Part shown: piece after piece, positions 15,824 to 24,123 of the stretch | How the letters are laid out: the number at the start of each line of letters is the position of its first letter | How positions within the stretch are numbered: position 1 is the first letter of the stretch | Source of the DNA: GCA-2786165 sp964625775 | GTDB taxonomy: Bacteria > Pseudomonadota > Gammaproteobacteria > Legionellales > Legionellaceae | NCBI GenBank assembly: GCA_964625775.1 | Contig: CAZVEH010000027.1 | Span: 1-31,594 of the forward strand | Length of the DNA: 31,594 bases | Direction: 5' to 3' | Notes under the pieces: generated by a model | What the model was told of the DNA's origin: nothing | Seen by the model: the letters and a program-made list of their open reading frames with translations, nothing else | Databases searched by the model: none | Made by a program: the position numbers and the translations under genes

Positions 15824-16470
15824 ATTACTCTCAACCGAGTCCAAAACAAAGGACACTCCCGTGCCACAATGTATAACAAAAGTTTATATTCTAACATGAC
15901 TAAAAAAATAGTCGCCAGCACATCGCTCAAATAGTGATAAGTGAGCAGAACTCTGGTCGCAAGAATCATCAATCCCACAATCAGAAAAAACCAGCGTTGC
16001 TTTGGAAACAGCAAGGTTAAACTTAAAACCGCAGTGGTGACAAAATTGGTATGTCCTGAAGGAAACGAATGGTATAAAGATGCAGTACTAAACCCATAAA
16101 ATCCAAAGATGTGCTGGTCAAACAACAACTCAGGCCGAGCACGTCCCAATAAGGTTTTGATGATAAAACAAAGGAGTGAGGTGATGGCAAGGCTAGACCA
16201 CAAAAACCAGATGCGCAATTCCAAGTCTTTAGAGCGTTTCACATAGCGAAAAAACAATGCGATCAGGGGCAAAAGAATCATATAAGGGATCGTTCTGCCC
16301 AATTGGGTCATCCAAACCAATATTGGGTAAGTCGTATGCAACGACAACGCATGCACCTTCAATGCCAGGGGTTGGTCTACAAAAAGATAGGTCCATACGA
16401 CAACGACAAAATAAGCCACCATCACAACAGGATGCGTCACTATCTTCAACCATCGAGATACATAGGGCAT
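15820..16470 (-). CDS. PAP2-family membrane phosphatase
   Basis: The 216-residue integral membrane protein has about six hydrophobic helices. All three phosphatase motifs are intact: K105-x6-R112-P113, PSGH ending at His140, and R173-x5-His179-x3-Asp183. Members dephosphorylate lipid phosphates such as undecaprenyl pyrophosphate, phosphatidylglycerol phosphate or lipid A on the periplasmic face. The substrate cannot be told from sequence. It starts two bases after ruvA with AAGGAG and overlaps lipA, where ruvB would be expected. Confidence 0.9.
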   Translation of the reverse strand: MPYVSRWLKIVTHPVVMVAYFVVVVWTYLFVDQPLALKVHALSLHTTYPILVWMTQLGRTIPYMILLPLIALFFRYVKRSKDLELRIWFLWSSLAITSLLCFIIKTLLGRARPELLFDQHIFGFYGFSTASLYHSFPSGHTNFVTTAVLSLTLLFPKQRWFFLIVGLMILATRVLLTYHYLSDVLATIFLVMLEYKLLLYIVARECPLFWTRLRVI

Positions 16471-16472
16471 AG

Positions 16473-17075
16473 CTACACTCCTTGACGAGATAACGATTGT
16501 AAAGCCAAACGAATCAATTGCTCAGATGATTTTTGACCATCATCAATTTTATGAATCAAAGTTGTGGCTTCTTGATGTTTATATCCCAGTGCCTCTAGCG
16601 CTGAAATGGCTTCATCTTGTTGAGACATACGTGCAGCAGGATAAGGCTGTGACGACAAATGACGTGAAAATTGCTGGATGCTGTCTTTCATTTCCACCAC
16701 CAAACGCTCTGCTGTTTTTTTACCAATACCAGGCAACTTGGTCAAAAGCGCTGTATTTTGTTGATGAATGCATTGGATAAAATCATCTGGAGAAATACTC
16801 GATAAAATAGCAATGGCCAGTTTCGGCCCCACGCCATTGACCTTGATCAGTGCGCGAAACAATGTCCGCTCCTCTTGAGCAGCAAACCCATATAACAGCA
16901 AGGCATCTTCACGCACCACGGTATGCACATGCAATCCCACAACCGTTTTCACCGATTCAATCTGAAAAAAAGTGGTCAACGAGGTCTCAAGATCATAGCC
17001 CACGCCATTGACATCCAAGACAATTTTACCGGGTTGTTGCTTATCTAAAATATGACCACTCAGCCAACCAATCAT
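16473..17075 (-). CDS. ruvA: Holliday junction helicase subunit RuvA
   Basis: The 200-residue protein binds four-way junctions and loads RuvB. The N-terminal OB fold begins MIGWLSGHILDKQQPGKIVL. The two helix-hairpin-helix motifs are VNGVGPKLAIAILS and LPGIGKKTAERLVVEMKD. A C-terminal UBA-like domain (AISALEALGYKHQEA) contacts RuvB. Its ATG overlaps the ruvC stop (ATGA). ruvB is not in the window. Confidence 0.97.
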   Translation of the reverse strand: MIGWLSGHILDKQQPGKIVLDVNGVGYDLETSLTTFFQIESVKTVVGLHVHTVVREDALLLYGFAAQEERTLFRALIKVNGVGPKLAIAILSSISPDDFIQCIHQQNTALLTKLPGIGKKTAERLVVEMKDSIQQFSRHLSSQPYPAARMSQQDEAISALEALGYKHQEATTLIHKIDDGQKSSEQLIRLALQSLSRQGV

Positions 17076-17548
17076 CGTATTATTCTCCGCATGTGACTAT
17101 GACAAATCGCTATGGCCAACGCATCAGCCGCATCAGTTTGGGGCGTATCAGACAATCTCAATAAACTCACCACCATATGTTTGACCTGTATTTTTTCCGC
17201 GGCCCCATATCCCACCACGCTTTGCTTGACTTCACGTGCTGAATATTCATTCACAGGAACTCGGTGAGAGGCACAAGCCACCATGGCCACCCCACGAGCG
17301 TGGCCTAATTTTAATGCTGAGCTGGCGTTTTTATGCATAAAAATTTGTTCAATGGCCACCTCATTGGGCGAGAACTGTTCCATTAAAAGGCAAATTCCAT
17401 TAAAAATTTGCAGCAATCGACTGGATAGTTCACCTTCTGCCGTGCGAATACAACCACTGTCCACATAATGCAACTGGCGATTATGCTCGCGAATCAAACC
17501 ATATCCAGTCACTCTTGAGCCTGGATCAATACCAAGTATCAATGTCAT
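17072..17548 (-). CDS. ruvC: Holliday junction resolvase RuvC
   Basis: The 158-residue endonuclease cuts junctions symmetrically. The acidic catalytic residues are seen in LGIDPGSRVTGYG (Asp), VAIEQIF (Glu) and TDAADALAIAICH (two Asp). The start is ATG 17548 with AAGGA at seven bases; a TTG two codons upstream is less likely. It lies between yebC and ruvA, the usual gammaproteobacterial order. Confidence 0.97.
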   Translation of the reverse strand: MTLILGIDPGSRVTGYGLIREHNRQLHYVDSGCIRTAEGELSSRLLQIFNGICLLMEQFSPNEVAIEQIFMHKNASSALKLGHARGVAMVACASHRVPVNEYSAREVKQSVVGYGAAEKIQVKHMVVSLLRLSDTPQTDAADALAIAICHSHMRRIIR

Positions 17549-17622
17549 GCTCAAATCCTTAACTTTTAAATCGCATCTCCCCTAGGCAAAGAAGGTGGCC
17601 GAAGGATCTTTAAGGCAAAGAC

Positions 17623-18357
17623 TTAAGCCCCTTCATGCTCTAAAAAATCAGCATTTGAATACACAGATTGTACGTCATCCAAATCCTCAAGCATATCAAT
17701 TAATTTTTCGACACGCTCTGCCGTCTCAGTATCAAGAGGAATCAAGACTTCAGCATGTTGGGTCAAATGGGAATGCTCCACTTCAAAACCAGCCGTGTCT
17801 AATGCCGCAAGCACACGATGATAGTTTTCAACCGTAGTGATGATTTCTGTTTGGCCGTCTTCTTCTATCACATCTTCAGCACCGGCTTCAATCGCCACAT
17901 CCATGGCAACATCCGCTTTGTCGGTAGGCGCTAATAAAATTTCCCCTTGCTTCACAAACAGATAAGACACCGAACCATCTGTACCTAAATTGCCACCAAA
18001 CTTGGTAAATGCGTGACGCACTTCAGAAACAGTACGATTTTTATTATCGGATAAACAATCCACCAAAATTGCGACGCCTCCTGGCGCGTACCCTTCATAC
18101 GACATTTCCATCATATTGGCACCATCTAAACCGCCGGCACCGCGCTTCACCGCATTATCAATAGTGTCACGCTTCATATTGGCTTTCAAGGCTTTCACTA
18201 CGGCATCGCGTAATCTGGGGTTGCTGGATTCATCTGGCCCCCCCATACGCGCAGCCACGGTAATTTCGCGAATTAATTTGGTAAATACTTTTCCGCGTTT
18301 GGCATCTTGCAACCCCTTGCGAAATTTAATATTGGCCCACTTACTATGACCTGCCAT
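17623..18357 (-). CDS. yebC: YebC/TACO1-family protein
   Basis: The 244-residue protein starts MAGHSKWANIKFRKGLQDAK, the family N-terminus; the longer frame to 18432 is not conserved. YEGYAPGGVAILVDCLSDNKNRT and FTKFGGNLGTDGSVSYLF are diagnostic. Members bind ribosomes or DNA and are implicated in translation of difficult peptides and in transcription control. It heads the yebC-ruvC-ruvA order with its own promoter. Confidence 0.96.
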   Translation of the reverse strand: MAGHSKWANIKFRKGLQDAKRGKVFTKLIREITVAARMGGPDESSNPRLRDAVVKALKANMKRDTIDNAVKRGAGGLDGANMMEMSYEGYAPGGVAILVDCLSDNKNRTVSEVRHAFTKFGGNLGTDGSVSYLFVKQGEILLAPTDKADVAMDVAIEAGAEDVIEEDGQTEIITTVENYHRVLAALDTAGFEVEHSHLTQHAEVLIPLDTETAERVEKLIDMLEDLDDVQSVYSNADFLEHEGA

Positions 18358-18384
18358 GCTGTAACCCTCGACATGAAAACTGTG

Positions 18385-18413
18385 ATTATATGACACCCCA
18401 CAAAAATTGACAA
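18385..18413 (-). promoter_or_regulatory. Strong yebC promoter whose -35 overlaps a TTGACA facing hmgA
   Basis: Minus strand: -35 TTGTCA (18408-18413), 17-bp spacer, -10 TATAAT (18385-18390), 28 bp before the yebC ATG. On the plus strand the same bases read TTGACA (18407-18412), a perfect -35 for hmgA, though its -10 (CAATCT, 18430-18435) is poor. The two polymerases would compete for this site. Confidence 0.65.
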
Positions 18414-18492
18414 AACTTAAACGCTGGGGCAATCTTTAACAAACAGGATTTACGCAAACGAACTGATCACCGCAGCAGACTCGTTCGGCCTG

Positions 18493-18498
18493 AGGAGG
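18493..18498 (+). promoter_or_regulatory. Consensus ribosome binding site of hmgA
   Basis: AGGAGG seven bases before the ATG at 18506. It is the strongest Shine-Dalgarno sequence noticed in the window and fixes the start. Confidence 0.85.
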
Positions 18499-18505
18499 AT
18501 TCACC

Positions 18506-19756
18506 ATGTATCTCTACGGATTTGGAAACCATCATCAAACAGAATGTTTGTCTGGTGCATTGCCGACCCAACAAAACTCACCTCAACAGTGCGCACACAA
18601 TCTATTCGCGGAGCAGCTCAGTGGCAGTGCATTCAGCCGTCCGAGACATTTGAATTTGCATACTTGGTTATATCGACAGCACCCTTCTGTAGCGCACGCC
18701 GACTACGAGCCTTATACCACCGCAAGCATCAAAAAACCCTTTGCAGCACTGCAACCCCCTAACCCAATGCGTTGGTCCCCTTTTCCCAAACCGCAAAAAA
18801 ATCAGGATTTTCTAGATGGTTTGTTGCATATTGCAGGGTCGCAACACAGCCAAACCTATATATACCAATCCACACGCTCCATGCAGGACCGCTATATGGT
18901 CAATCACGATGGAGAATTCCTATTCATACCGTATTCAGGAGGTTTACAATTACACACGGAAATGGGTGTGCTTGAGATTGCGGTCGGTATGATTGCCGTT
19001 ATCCCTCGCGGCATTGTGTTTAAGGTAGAATTGATGGACTCATTTGCGGCAGGATATCTCTGCGAGCACAGTGGCCTACCACTGACCCTACCTCAACTTG
19101 GCGTAATAGGGGCCAATGGGTTGGCCAACCCACGCCACTTTTTTTACCCCACCGCAGCCGTGGAATCACATTCCGGCGAAAAACAAGTTATCAGCAAATA
19201 TCAGCACCATTTATGGCAAGCAACCTATACATGCTCGCCATTAAATGTCGTTGCTTGGCAAGGGAATTACGCGCCTTATGGCTATGATTTGTCTTTGTTT
19301 AACACCCTGAATAGCGTGAGTTTTGACCACCCTGATCCTTCTATTTTTACGGTATTGACCTCAGAAAGTGAGTTTCCTGGCGTGCCACAATTGGATTTTG
19401 TGATTTTTCCACCGCGCTGGATGGTGGCCGAGCATACCTTTCGACCGCCCTATTTTCATCGTAATATCATGAGTGAACTAATGGGGTTGTTACAAGGGCA
19501 ATATGACGCAAAATCCAGTGGGTTTGAAGTAGGAGGCATCAGTATTCATAATTGCATGACCCCACACGGACCAGATTCTAGCGCATTTCAACAAGCAAGC
19601 ACGCAATGCTTAGTACCTGAGTACTACGCCAATACCCTGGCCTTTATGCTTGAATCACGCGATCCGTGGTTGTTTACCACAGAAGCGCTGGATCATCCGG
19701 CAAGACAAAAAGACTATTCCACCTGCTGGCAAGGCGTAGGTTGGGCCGAACTATAG
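18506..19756 (+). CDS. hmgA: Homogentisate 1,2-dioxygenase
   Basis: The 416-residue non-heme iron enzyme opens the ring of homogentisate to maleylacetoacetate in tyrosine/phenylalanine catabolism. The N-terminus YGFGNHHQTECLSGALP and QNSPQ...LFAEQLSGSAFSRPR are family blocks. Iron ligands fit His318, Glu324 and His354, with the same 6- and 30-residue spacing as the human enzyme. It sits near rpoS, as I recall for Legionella, where homogentisate also yields pyomelanin. No maiA or true fahA is adjacent. Its stop overlaps the next gene tail to tail. Confidence 0.96.
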   Translation: MYLYGFGNHHQTECLSGALPTQQNSPQQCAHNLFAEQLSGSAFSRPRHLNLHTWLYRQHPSVAHADYEPYTTASIKKPFAALQPPNPMRWSPFPKPQKNQDFLDGLLHIAGSQHSQTYIYQSTRSMQDRYMVNHDGEFLFIPYSGGLQLHTEMGVLEIAVGMIAVIPRGIVFKVELMDSFAAGYLCEHSGLPLTLPQLGVIGANGLANPRHFFYPTAAVESHSGEKQVISKYQHHLWQATYTCSPLNVVAWQGNYAPYGYDLSLFNTLNSVSFDHPDPSIFTVLTSESEFPGVPQLDFVIFPPRWMVAEHTFRPPYFHRNIMSELMGLLQGQYDAKSSGFEVGGISIHNCMTPHGPDSSAFQQASTQCLVPEYYANTLAFMLESRDPWLFTTEALDHPARQKDYSTCWQGVGWAEL

Positions 19757-20539
19757 TTGAGGTCGATGCAAACTCTTCGATTCAACCGTGCTTTCTTCAC
19801 TGAATCCAGCCCGATTAAACAGTGCAGCAATGATAGCAGCAATCAGTTCCCTTAAAATAGGAAACCGCAGCATTTGTTCTTGACCTGGACGTTCATCAAA
19901 AATATGAGCCAAATTCCGACTGGGACAGTCCACCAGCAAATCTCTCATTTCAATATGCTCAGGCGTCATCGCATAAATGGTTTGCGTTTTTGCGTAATAT
20001 TCTTTGTCAGAACAAATATGCTTGTCTTTACCTGAAAGATCAGACCAAGTACGGTATTCATTTTGTTCGATGACTCTCAAACCACCATTGTCTGTGATCA
20101 AATGAATTTGCATATCAGGCTGGCTTAAACCAATTTTAAAGGTACTTTTTTCGTTTTTATCCCCCACCATTTTGGTCACCGCACTGCTGGTGGCATGGAA
20201 CAAACCCGATTGATAACCGAAGGCTAACATCATAGCAACCAATTGGTCTTGCTTGTCTTTCGATTGATCTTTAAAGAGTTGCTCTTTAAGAAAATCTTGA
20301 AATTCATCCAAAGTTTCAAAGGGTTTGTTATCTCTTAATTTAGAGAGTTGCACACCATTGATGTAATATGAGCATTTGTCTTTACTTGCTATCAATCGGT
20401 TCCAATCGCTCATTGTGTTTTTAGGATTGGATTCTTGAAACAAATCAGTAGGCGCATCATCAATGAGCCTTAAATTACGATGTTTCCAAAAACGTGACCA
20501 AGTTGTATTTGAAATGGGAAAATCAGTCTTGTTGTCCAT
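19751..20539 (-). CDS. Uncharacterised 262-aa protein between rpoS and hmgA
   Basis: I do not recognise a family. The protein is soluble and charged, with no signal peptide. Residues about 70-100 are rich in Lys, Asp and Gln and probably helical. A hydrophobic stretch at about 230-247 (LRELIAAIIAALFNRAGF) could be a membrane-binding helix. ATG 20539 has GGAG at seven bases. Both stops of this gene and hmgA lie within one CTATAG palindrome, so the genes overlap by six bases. It may be an effector or a lineage-specific factor, but the sequence does not decide. Confidence 0.75.
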   Translation of the reverse strand: MDNKTDFPISNTTWSRFWKHRNLRLIDDAPTDLFQESNPKNTMSDWNRLIASKDKCSYYINGVQLSKLRDNKPFETLDEFQDFLKEQLFKDQSKDKQDQLVAMMLAFGYQSGLFHATSSAVTKMVGDKNEKSTFKIGLSQPDMQIHLITDNGGLRVIEQNEYRTWSDLSGKDKHICSDKEYYAKTQTIYAMTPEHIEMRDLLVDCPSRNLAHIFDERPGQEQMLRFPILRELIAAIIAALFNRAGFSEESTVESKSLHRPQL

Positions 20540-20569
20540 GTGTATACTCCAGTAACGTCATTACCTGAG

Positions 20570-20575
20570 AGTATA
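20570..20575 (-). promoter_or_regulatory. Extended -10 promoter of the 262-aa gene
   Basis: TGCTATACT on the minus strand, an extended -10 (TGn plus TATACT), 31 bp before the start codon. No good -35 is seen. It lies in the short gap after the rpoS stop, so the gene can be read alone or by read-through from rpoS. Confidence 0.45.
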
Positions 20576-20598
20576 GCACATTTAGTACCATTTGGACA

Positions 20599-21615
20599 TT
20601 ATTCAAACAAATCATCGTGAGTCAAACCTGATTGCTCCAATAGTTTTCTAAGTGTTTTTAAGGCTTCGACTTGAATTTGGCGCACGCGTTCGCGCGTCAG
20701 GTCAATTTCTGCACCTACTTCCTCTAACGTAGCTTTTTCAAATCCGCGCAATCCAAAACGTCTTGCAATCACCTGCTGTTGGTTTTCTGTCAACTCATCC
20801 AAAAACTCTTCGAGTTGTGCTCGCAAGTTTTCATCGGTTAATAAAATAGCGGGATTGGTGCTGTTTTCGTCAGGAATCGTGTCTAACAAAGACTTGTTTT
20901 CATCATGACCAATAGGAGAATCAAACGAGGTGACTTTGTCATTCAAATACAGTAATTTTTCCACATCTTCTAATGGTACATCTAACATATCCGCAATTTC
21001 TTCTGCGGAAGGCTCATGATCGAGTTTTTGTGTTAATTGGCGGGCAGCGCGCAGATAAACATTTAATTCTTTTAATACATGAATGGGCAAACGAATGGTA
21101 CGAGTTTGATTCATCAACGCACGTTCAATGGTTTGGCGAATCCACCAAGTGGCATAGGTCGAAAATCGAAACCCACGATCCGGGTCAAACTTCTCCACCG
21201 ACTTCATCAAACCTAGATTGCCTTCTTCTATCAGATCCAACAGAGGTAAGCCGCGATTGAGATAATGCCGAGAAATTTTTACAACCAGGCGCAAATTCGA
21301 TTCAATCATCTTTTTGCGGGCAGCTTCATCGCCTTTTAAGGCTAATTTGGCATAATGCACTTCTTCTTCGGCGCTCAACAAGGGCGAAAACCCAATTTCA
21401 TTCAGATAAATTTGAGTCGCATCCATGGCTCGGGTGATGCGCTTGCCCCCATTTTGATAACTGGGAAAGGCCTCTTTGTCATTAAAATCGTGCTCTTCTT
21501 TGTCCAATAAGACGTCTTTCACCTCTAAATCTTCGACCAGAGTCACATCATCCAACTCTAAATCATCTGATTTATCGTCCAGGTCTTTGCTCAACACATC
21601 ATCGTCCTGATTCAT
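20599..21615 (-). CDS. rpoS: RNA polymerase sigma factor RpoS
   Basis: The 338-residue stationary-phase/stress sigma factor. DATQIYLNEIGFSPLLSAEEE (region 1.2) is characteristic of RpoS rather than RpoD. Region 2 includes RFSTYATWWIRQTIERA, region 3 has HEPSAEEIADML, and region 4 ends with TLEEVGAEIDLTRERVRQIQ (helix-turn-helix). The N-terminal 60 residues are very acidic. GGGAG precedes the ATG. In most relatives rpoS directly follows nlpD, but here another gene and a terminator lie between. Confidence 0.97.
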   Translation of the reverse strand: MNQDDDVLSKDLDDKSDDLELDDVTLVEDLEVKDVLLDKEEHDFNDKEAFPSYQNGGKRITRAMDATQIYLNEIGFSPLLSAEEEVHYAKLALKGDEAARKKMIESNLRLVVKISRHYLNRGLPLLDLIEEGNLGLMKSVEKFDPDRGFRFSTYATWWIRQTIERALMNQTRTIRLPIHVLKELNVYLRAARQLTQKLDHEPSAEEIADMLDVPLEDVEKLLYLNDKVTSFDSPIGHDENKSLLDTIPDENSTNPAILLTDENLRAQLEEFLDELTENQQQVIARRFGLRGFEKATLEEVGAEIDLTRERVRQIQVEALKTLRKLLEQSGLTHDDLFE

Positions 21616-21659
21616 GTTTCTCCCTACTATTCATTTCAGTAAAATGAGCTTTCTTTTAA

Positions 21660-21665
21660 ATTATA
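21660..21665 (-). promoter_or_regulatory. Probable rpoS promoter (-10)
   Basis: Perfect TATAAT on the minus strand, about 45 bp before the rpoS ATG, in a 183-bp gap. No good -35 is at the right spacing. Because a terminator precedes this gap, rpoS would need this local promoter, whereas in E. coli the main one is inside nlpD. Confidence 0.5.
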
Positions 21666-21757
21666 CGAATATGAGAATAAAAGCCATAGGTTGATGTGTT
21701 TAGATAACATGAAAAGTGCTGCTGTAACCATAGAGTATGTTGAAAAAAGCAATCACA

Positions 21758-21796
21758 GTCCTAAAACACCCACCTCGTTAGGTGGTGTTTTAGGAC
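21758..21796 (-). terminator. Strong hairpin terminator after the inserted effector-like gene
   Basis: Arms 21758-21775 and 21780-21796 pair over 17 bp with one bulge and a CGTT loop. It begins two bases after the stop codon of the 492-aa gene. On the minus strand GCTTTTTTC follows ten bases later. It should insulate rpoS from upstream transcription. Confidence 0.75.
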
Positions 21797-21798
21797 AC

Positions 21799-23277
21799 TC
21801 ATCTCTTTGGCCTAACAGAAACAACAAGTGTTGCTTCCTGGGCTTTTAGATTTTCAAATGCAGCGCGCACATTCTTTCCCAAAGATGAATTTTCATTACT
21901 AATCTCAATCTCCTCAGGACAAGGTGGGATACCCAAAGACCCTAAAACCACCAGAGCTTTTTCATTTTCTAATGTTTGTCCATCCAATTTTGTCCAAAGC
22001 CGCGATGAAACATACACTGTATCGGACGTCGCCTCTAATACACGAGTTGGTACACGTGTATCAGGATTTTCGCAATATAATTGAACTGTATTTACTTGTA
22101 TCTCTGAGTTAAAAGCACTATCAATGGAGTACCGTTGCTGCTCAGTAGGCGAAACAAAGGTACGAATAGTCTCTTTGATGTCTTCCTGAATCTTTACGAT
22201 GGATCGTTCTTCCTGCTTAGGGCTGAATACCTCTAGTGGACGTCCCCCAACCCAAGTAGGTATTGACCTACTCATATCAGTAGCATTAGAACGCTCAGAC
22301 TCATCCCCTGATTCTGATCCGGATGAAGATTGACTTAATGAGTTACTAGCATGAGAAAAAGTATGCCTACGGACCCTTCCAGGCATGCTAGGATTAGCCT
22401 TAGTGCTCGACTCTAGCTGGGTTGAGCGTTGATCGGAATCCCCTGATTTTTTTGAAGTAGGACTAGCAGCTGCAGGAGCTGCAGGCCAAAATCGCTGAGC
22501 AGCAGACGCGGGACTTAAAGGTGAAGGAGTTGACCTGGATTCCCCTGCGGAAGGACCGACTCCTCTTCTATTTCTGGGCGGTGAGGAAGCCGCAGCGGCA
22601 GTAACTGCAGAAGCCGGTACACCATGAACATTAAAGCTCGCAGGAGGCGCTCCATGAGCCGAACTCGCATTATACCGACTTCTTGTCTCTGTTACTGGCG
22701 CCATGTGTGAAGAAGACGATCTACTGCTACCTCCTCTAATTGCAGAACCTGCAGCCGTCTCAAGTCTACCAGAGGATTCGAGTTTTTTAACGCTTACATA
22801 CACAGGTCCATTATCATCCTCAGATCCTTCAGAGGAGTCAGCATCCTCATATTTTTCAAAGGAGTCAGGGAAAATCTCGCCCAAGGATCTGATTAGTTTT
22901 GCTTTCTCAGCATTTTTAGCTTTATTAAAAGCCTGATCCACTACTGTATAATTACTGCAATTTTTAAACTCTACTTTCACTGAAGCGGGAAACAGCTTGC
23001 TATATTTGGAATTGTAACGGAAAGACTGAAGATCTGAATTCTCAATCGTGATATTCGTTAGAGAAGGCAAGGTGAAATTTTTGTCACAAAACAACAAGTC
23101 ATCAAAAAATTTGTTTAAATCATTTTCAGTATCAAAATACAAGTATGTAATATGTTCAAACTTCGCATTAAAATGTAAATCTTCAATATGTTGAGACTTA
23201 TTATGAAAATTTAAATAAGAATAATCGAACCACTGACTTGCCTCGGCCGGATTGTTTACGCGGTATTTAAGTGTCAT
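21799..23277 (-). CDS. Effector-like 492-aa protein inserted between nlpD and rpoS
   Basis: Not recognised as a known family. I prefer the second ATG (23277), since GGAG is seven bases before it and only one base from the ATG at 23283. Three parts are visible. Residues about 1-140 show leucine/aromatic patterns (LPSLTNITIENSDLQSF) that may be LRR-like. Residues about 145-340 are low-complexity, rich in Ser, Pro, Ala and Arg, and probably disordered. Residues about 345-492 look folded (ERSIVKIQEDIKETIRTFVS...). No signal peptide. Long Ser/Pro-rich disorder is uncommon in bacterial housekeeping proteins and common in secreted effectors. Secretion is inferred only. Confidence 0.75.
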   Translation of the reverse strand: MTLKYRVNNPAEASQWFDYSYLNFHNKSQHIEDLHFNAKFEHITYLYFDTENDLNKFFDDLLFCDKNFTLPSLTNITIENSDLQSFRYNSKYSKLFPASVKVEFKNCSNYTVVDQAFNKAKNAEKAKLIRSLGEIFPDSFEKYEDADSSEGSEDDNGPVYVSVKKLESSGRLETAAGSAIRGGSSRSSSSHMAPVTETRSRYNASSAHGAPPASFNVHGVPASAVTAAAASSPPRNRRGVGPSAGESRSTPSPLSPASAAQRFWPAAPAAASPTSKKSGDSDQRSTQLESSTKANPSMPGRVRRHTFSHASNSLSQSSSGSESGDESERSNATDMSRSIPTWVGGRPLEVFSPKQEERSIVKIQEDIKETIRTFVSPTEQQRYSIDSAFNSEIQVNTVQLYCENPDTRVPTRVLEATSDTVYVSSRLWTKLDGQTLENEKALVVLGSLGIPPCPEEIEISNENSSLGKNVRAAFENLKAQEATLVVSVRPKR

Positions 23278-23365
23278 TCTCATACTCCATATTTTATCTA
23301 TTAGATTTTATAGACAAATAAAGTTGATATGATTTAATTTTAGACTATATTATATTTTTTGCATC

Positions 23366-23397
23366 ACGTAAGTTGGGCCGAACGGCCCAACTTACGT
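23366..23397. repeat. Perfect 14-bp inverted repeat downstream of nlpD
   Basis: ACGTAAGTTGGGCC, loop GAAC, and its exact complement, eight bases after the nlpD stop. On the minus strand it is followed by AAAAAATATAATAT, not a T-tract, so classical termination is uncertain. The AT-rich tail could hold the promoter of the 492-aa gene. It marks one edge of the inserted gene; the other hairpin marks the far edge. Confidence 0.7.
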
Positions 23398-23405
23398 CAA
23401 GAGGC

Positions 23406-24122
23406 CTAATGGAGGAAATATCTGGGGTTGGTGGGTTGACCGGCTTTTCTGAGTTCGAAATGTACGGCGTTGCGGCGATTTGGGCTCATGCCCATCAGCG
23501 CAATCACTTGTCCAGCTCGTACAACTTGTCCTTCGCGCACCAAGTTACGTGCATTATAGCCGTATGCGCTGAGAAATTGATTATCATGCTTGATCAAAAT
23601 CAAATTTCCATAACCCGGCAGACCATCGCCTGCATAGGCTACGGTGCCATTGGCTGTGGCGCGAATGGATTGACCCGCTTTGCCAGCAATATCTATGCCC
23701 TTTTTACCTTGTTGCGGTGAGAAGCTGGTCAAAATAGCCCCTTGTGCCGGCCATAACCAGGCGCCAGCACGATTCGTCGCTTTAAGCGACTGTGGTTGTG
23801 GATGCCATGTACGAGCTGGGATAATTTTTCTGGGCGCATAAACTGGCCGAGGCATAGCCTGCGGTTGTGAAGGTTTTAAATGGATGACTTGCCCCACTGC
23901 CAACAGATAAGGCCTGGGAATACGATTGATGGCTGCCAATTGGCGATAATCTTGATCGTAGCGAAAGGCTATCGAATACATGGTTTCGCCCCGTTGCACT
24001 CTATGAGTAGCCGCTATATTGGAGGCACGCCAATTGGCTTCCACCACTGGCGCAAGTGTGGTACGCTGTTCGCAGGCGGTTATAACCCCTACAGATAAAC
24101 AAATAACAAGCCATTTCCACAT
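23406..24122 (-). CDS. nlpD: Murein hydrolase activator lipoprotein NlpD
   Basis: The 238-residue outer-membrane lipoprotein has a lipobox VITAC with lipidated Cys17. A LysM domain (HRVQRGETMYSIAFRYDQDY, about 40-82) binds peptidoglycan. The C-terminal LytM/M23 domain (from about 127) lacks the metal ligands: KGIDIA and VHFELR replace the HxxxD and HxH motifs. This is typical of NlpD/EnvC-type amidase activators, which do not cut themselves. It starts one base after the yqaA stop. Confidence 0.93.
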   Translation of the reverse strand: MWKWLVICLSVGVITACEQRTTLAPVVEANWRASNIAATHRVQRGETMYSIAFRYDQDYRQLAAINRIPRPYLLAVGQVIHLKPSQPQAMPRPVYAPRKIIPARTWHPQPQSLKATNRAGAWLWPAQGAILTSFSPQQGKKGIDIAGKAGQSIRATANGTVAYAGDGLPGYGNLILIKHDNQFLSAYGYNARNLVREGQVVRAGQVIALMGMSPNRRNAVHFELRKAGQPTNPRYFLH

Positions 24123-24123
24123 G

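Noticed and set aside
23406..24122. NlpD as an active M23 peptidase
   Set aside because: Zinc-ligand motifs HxxxD and HxH are replaced, as in known amidase activators.
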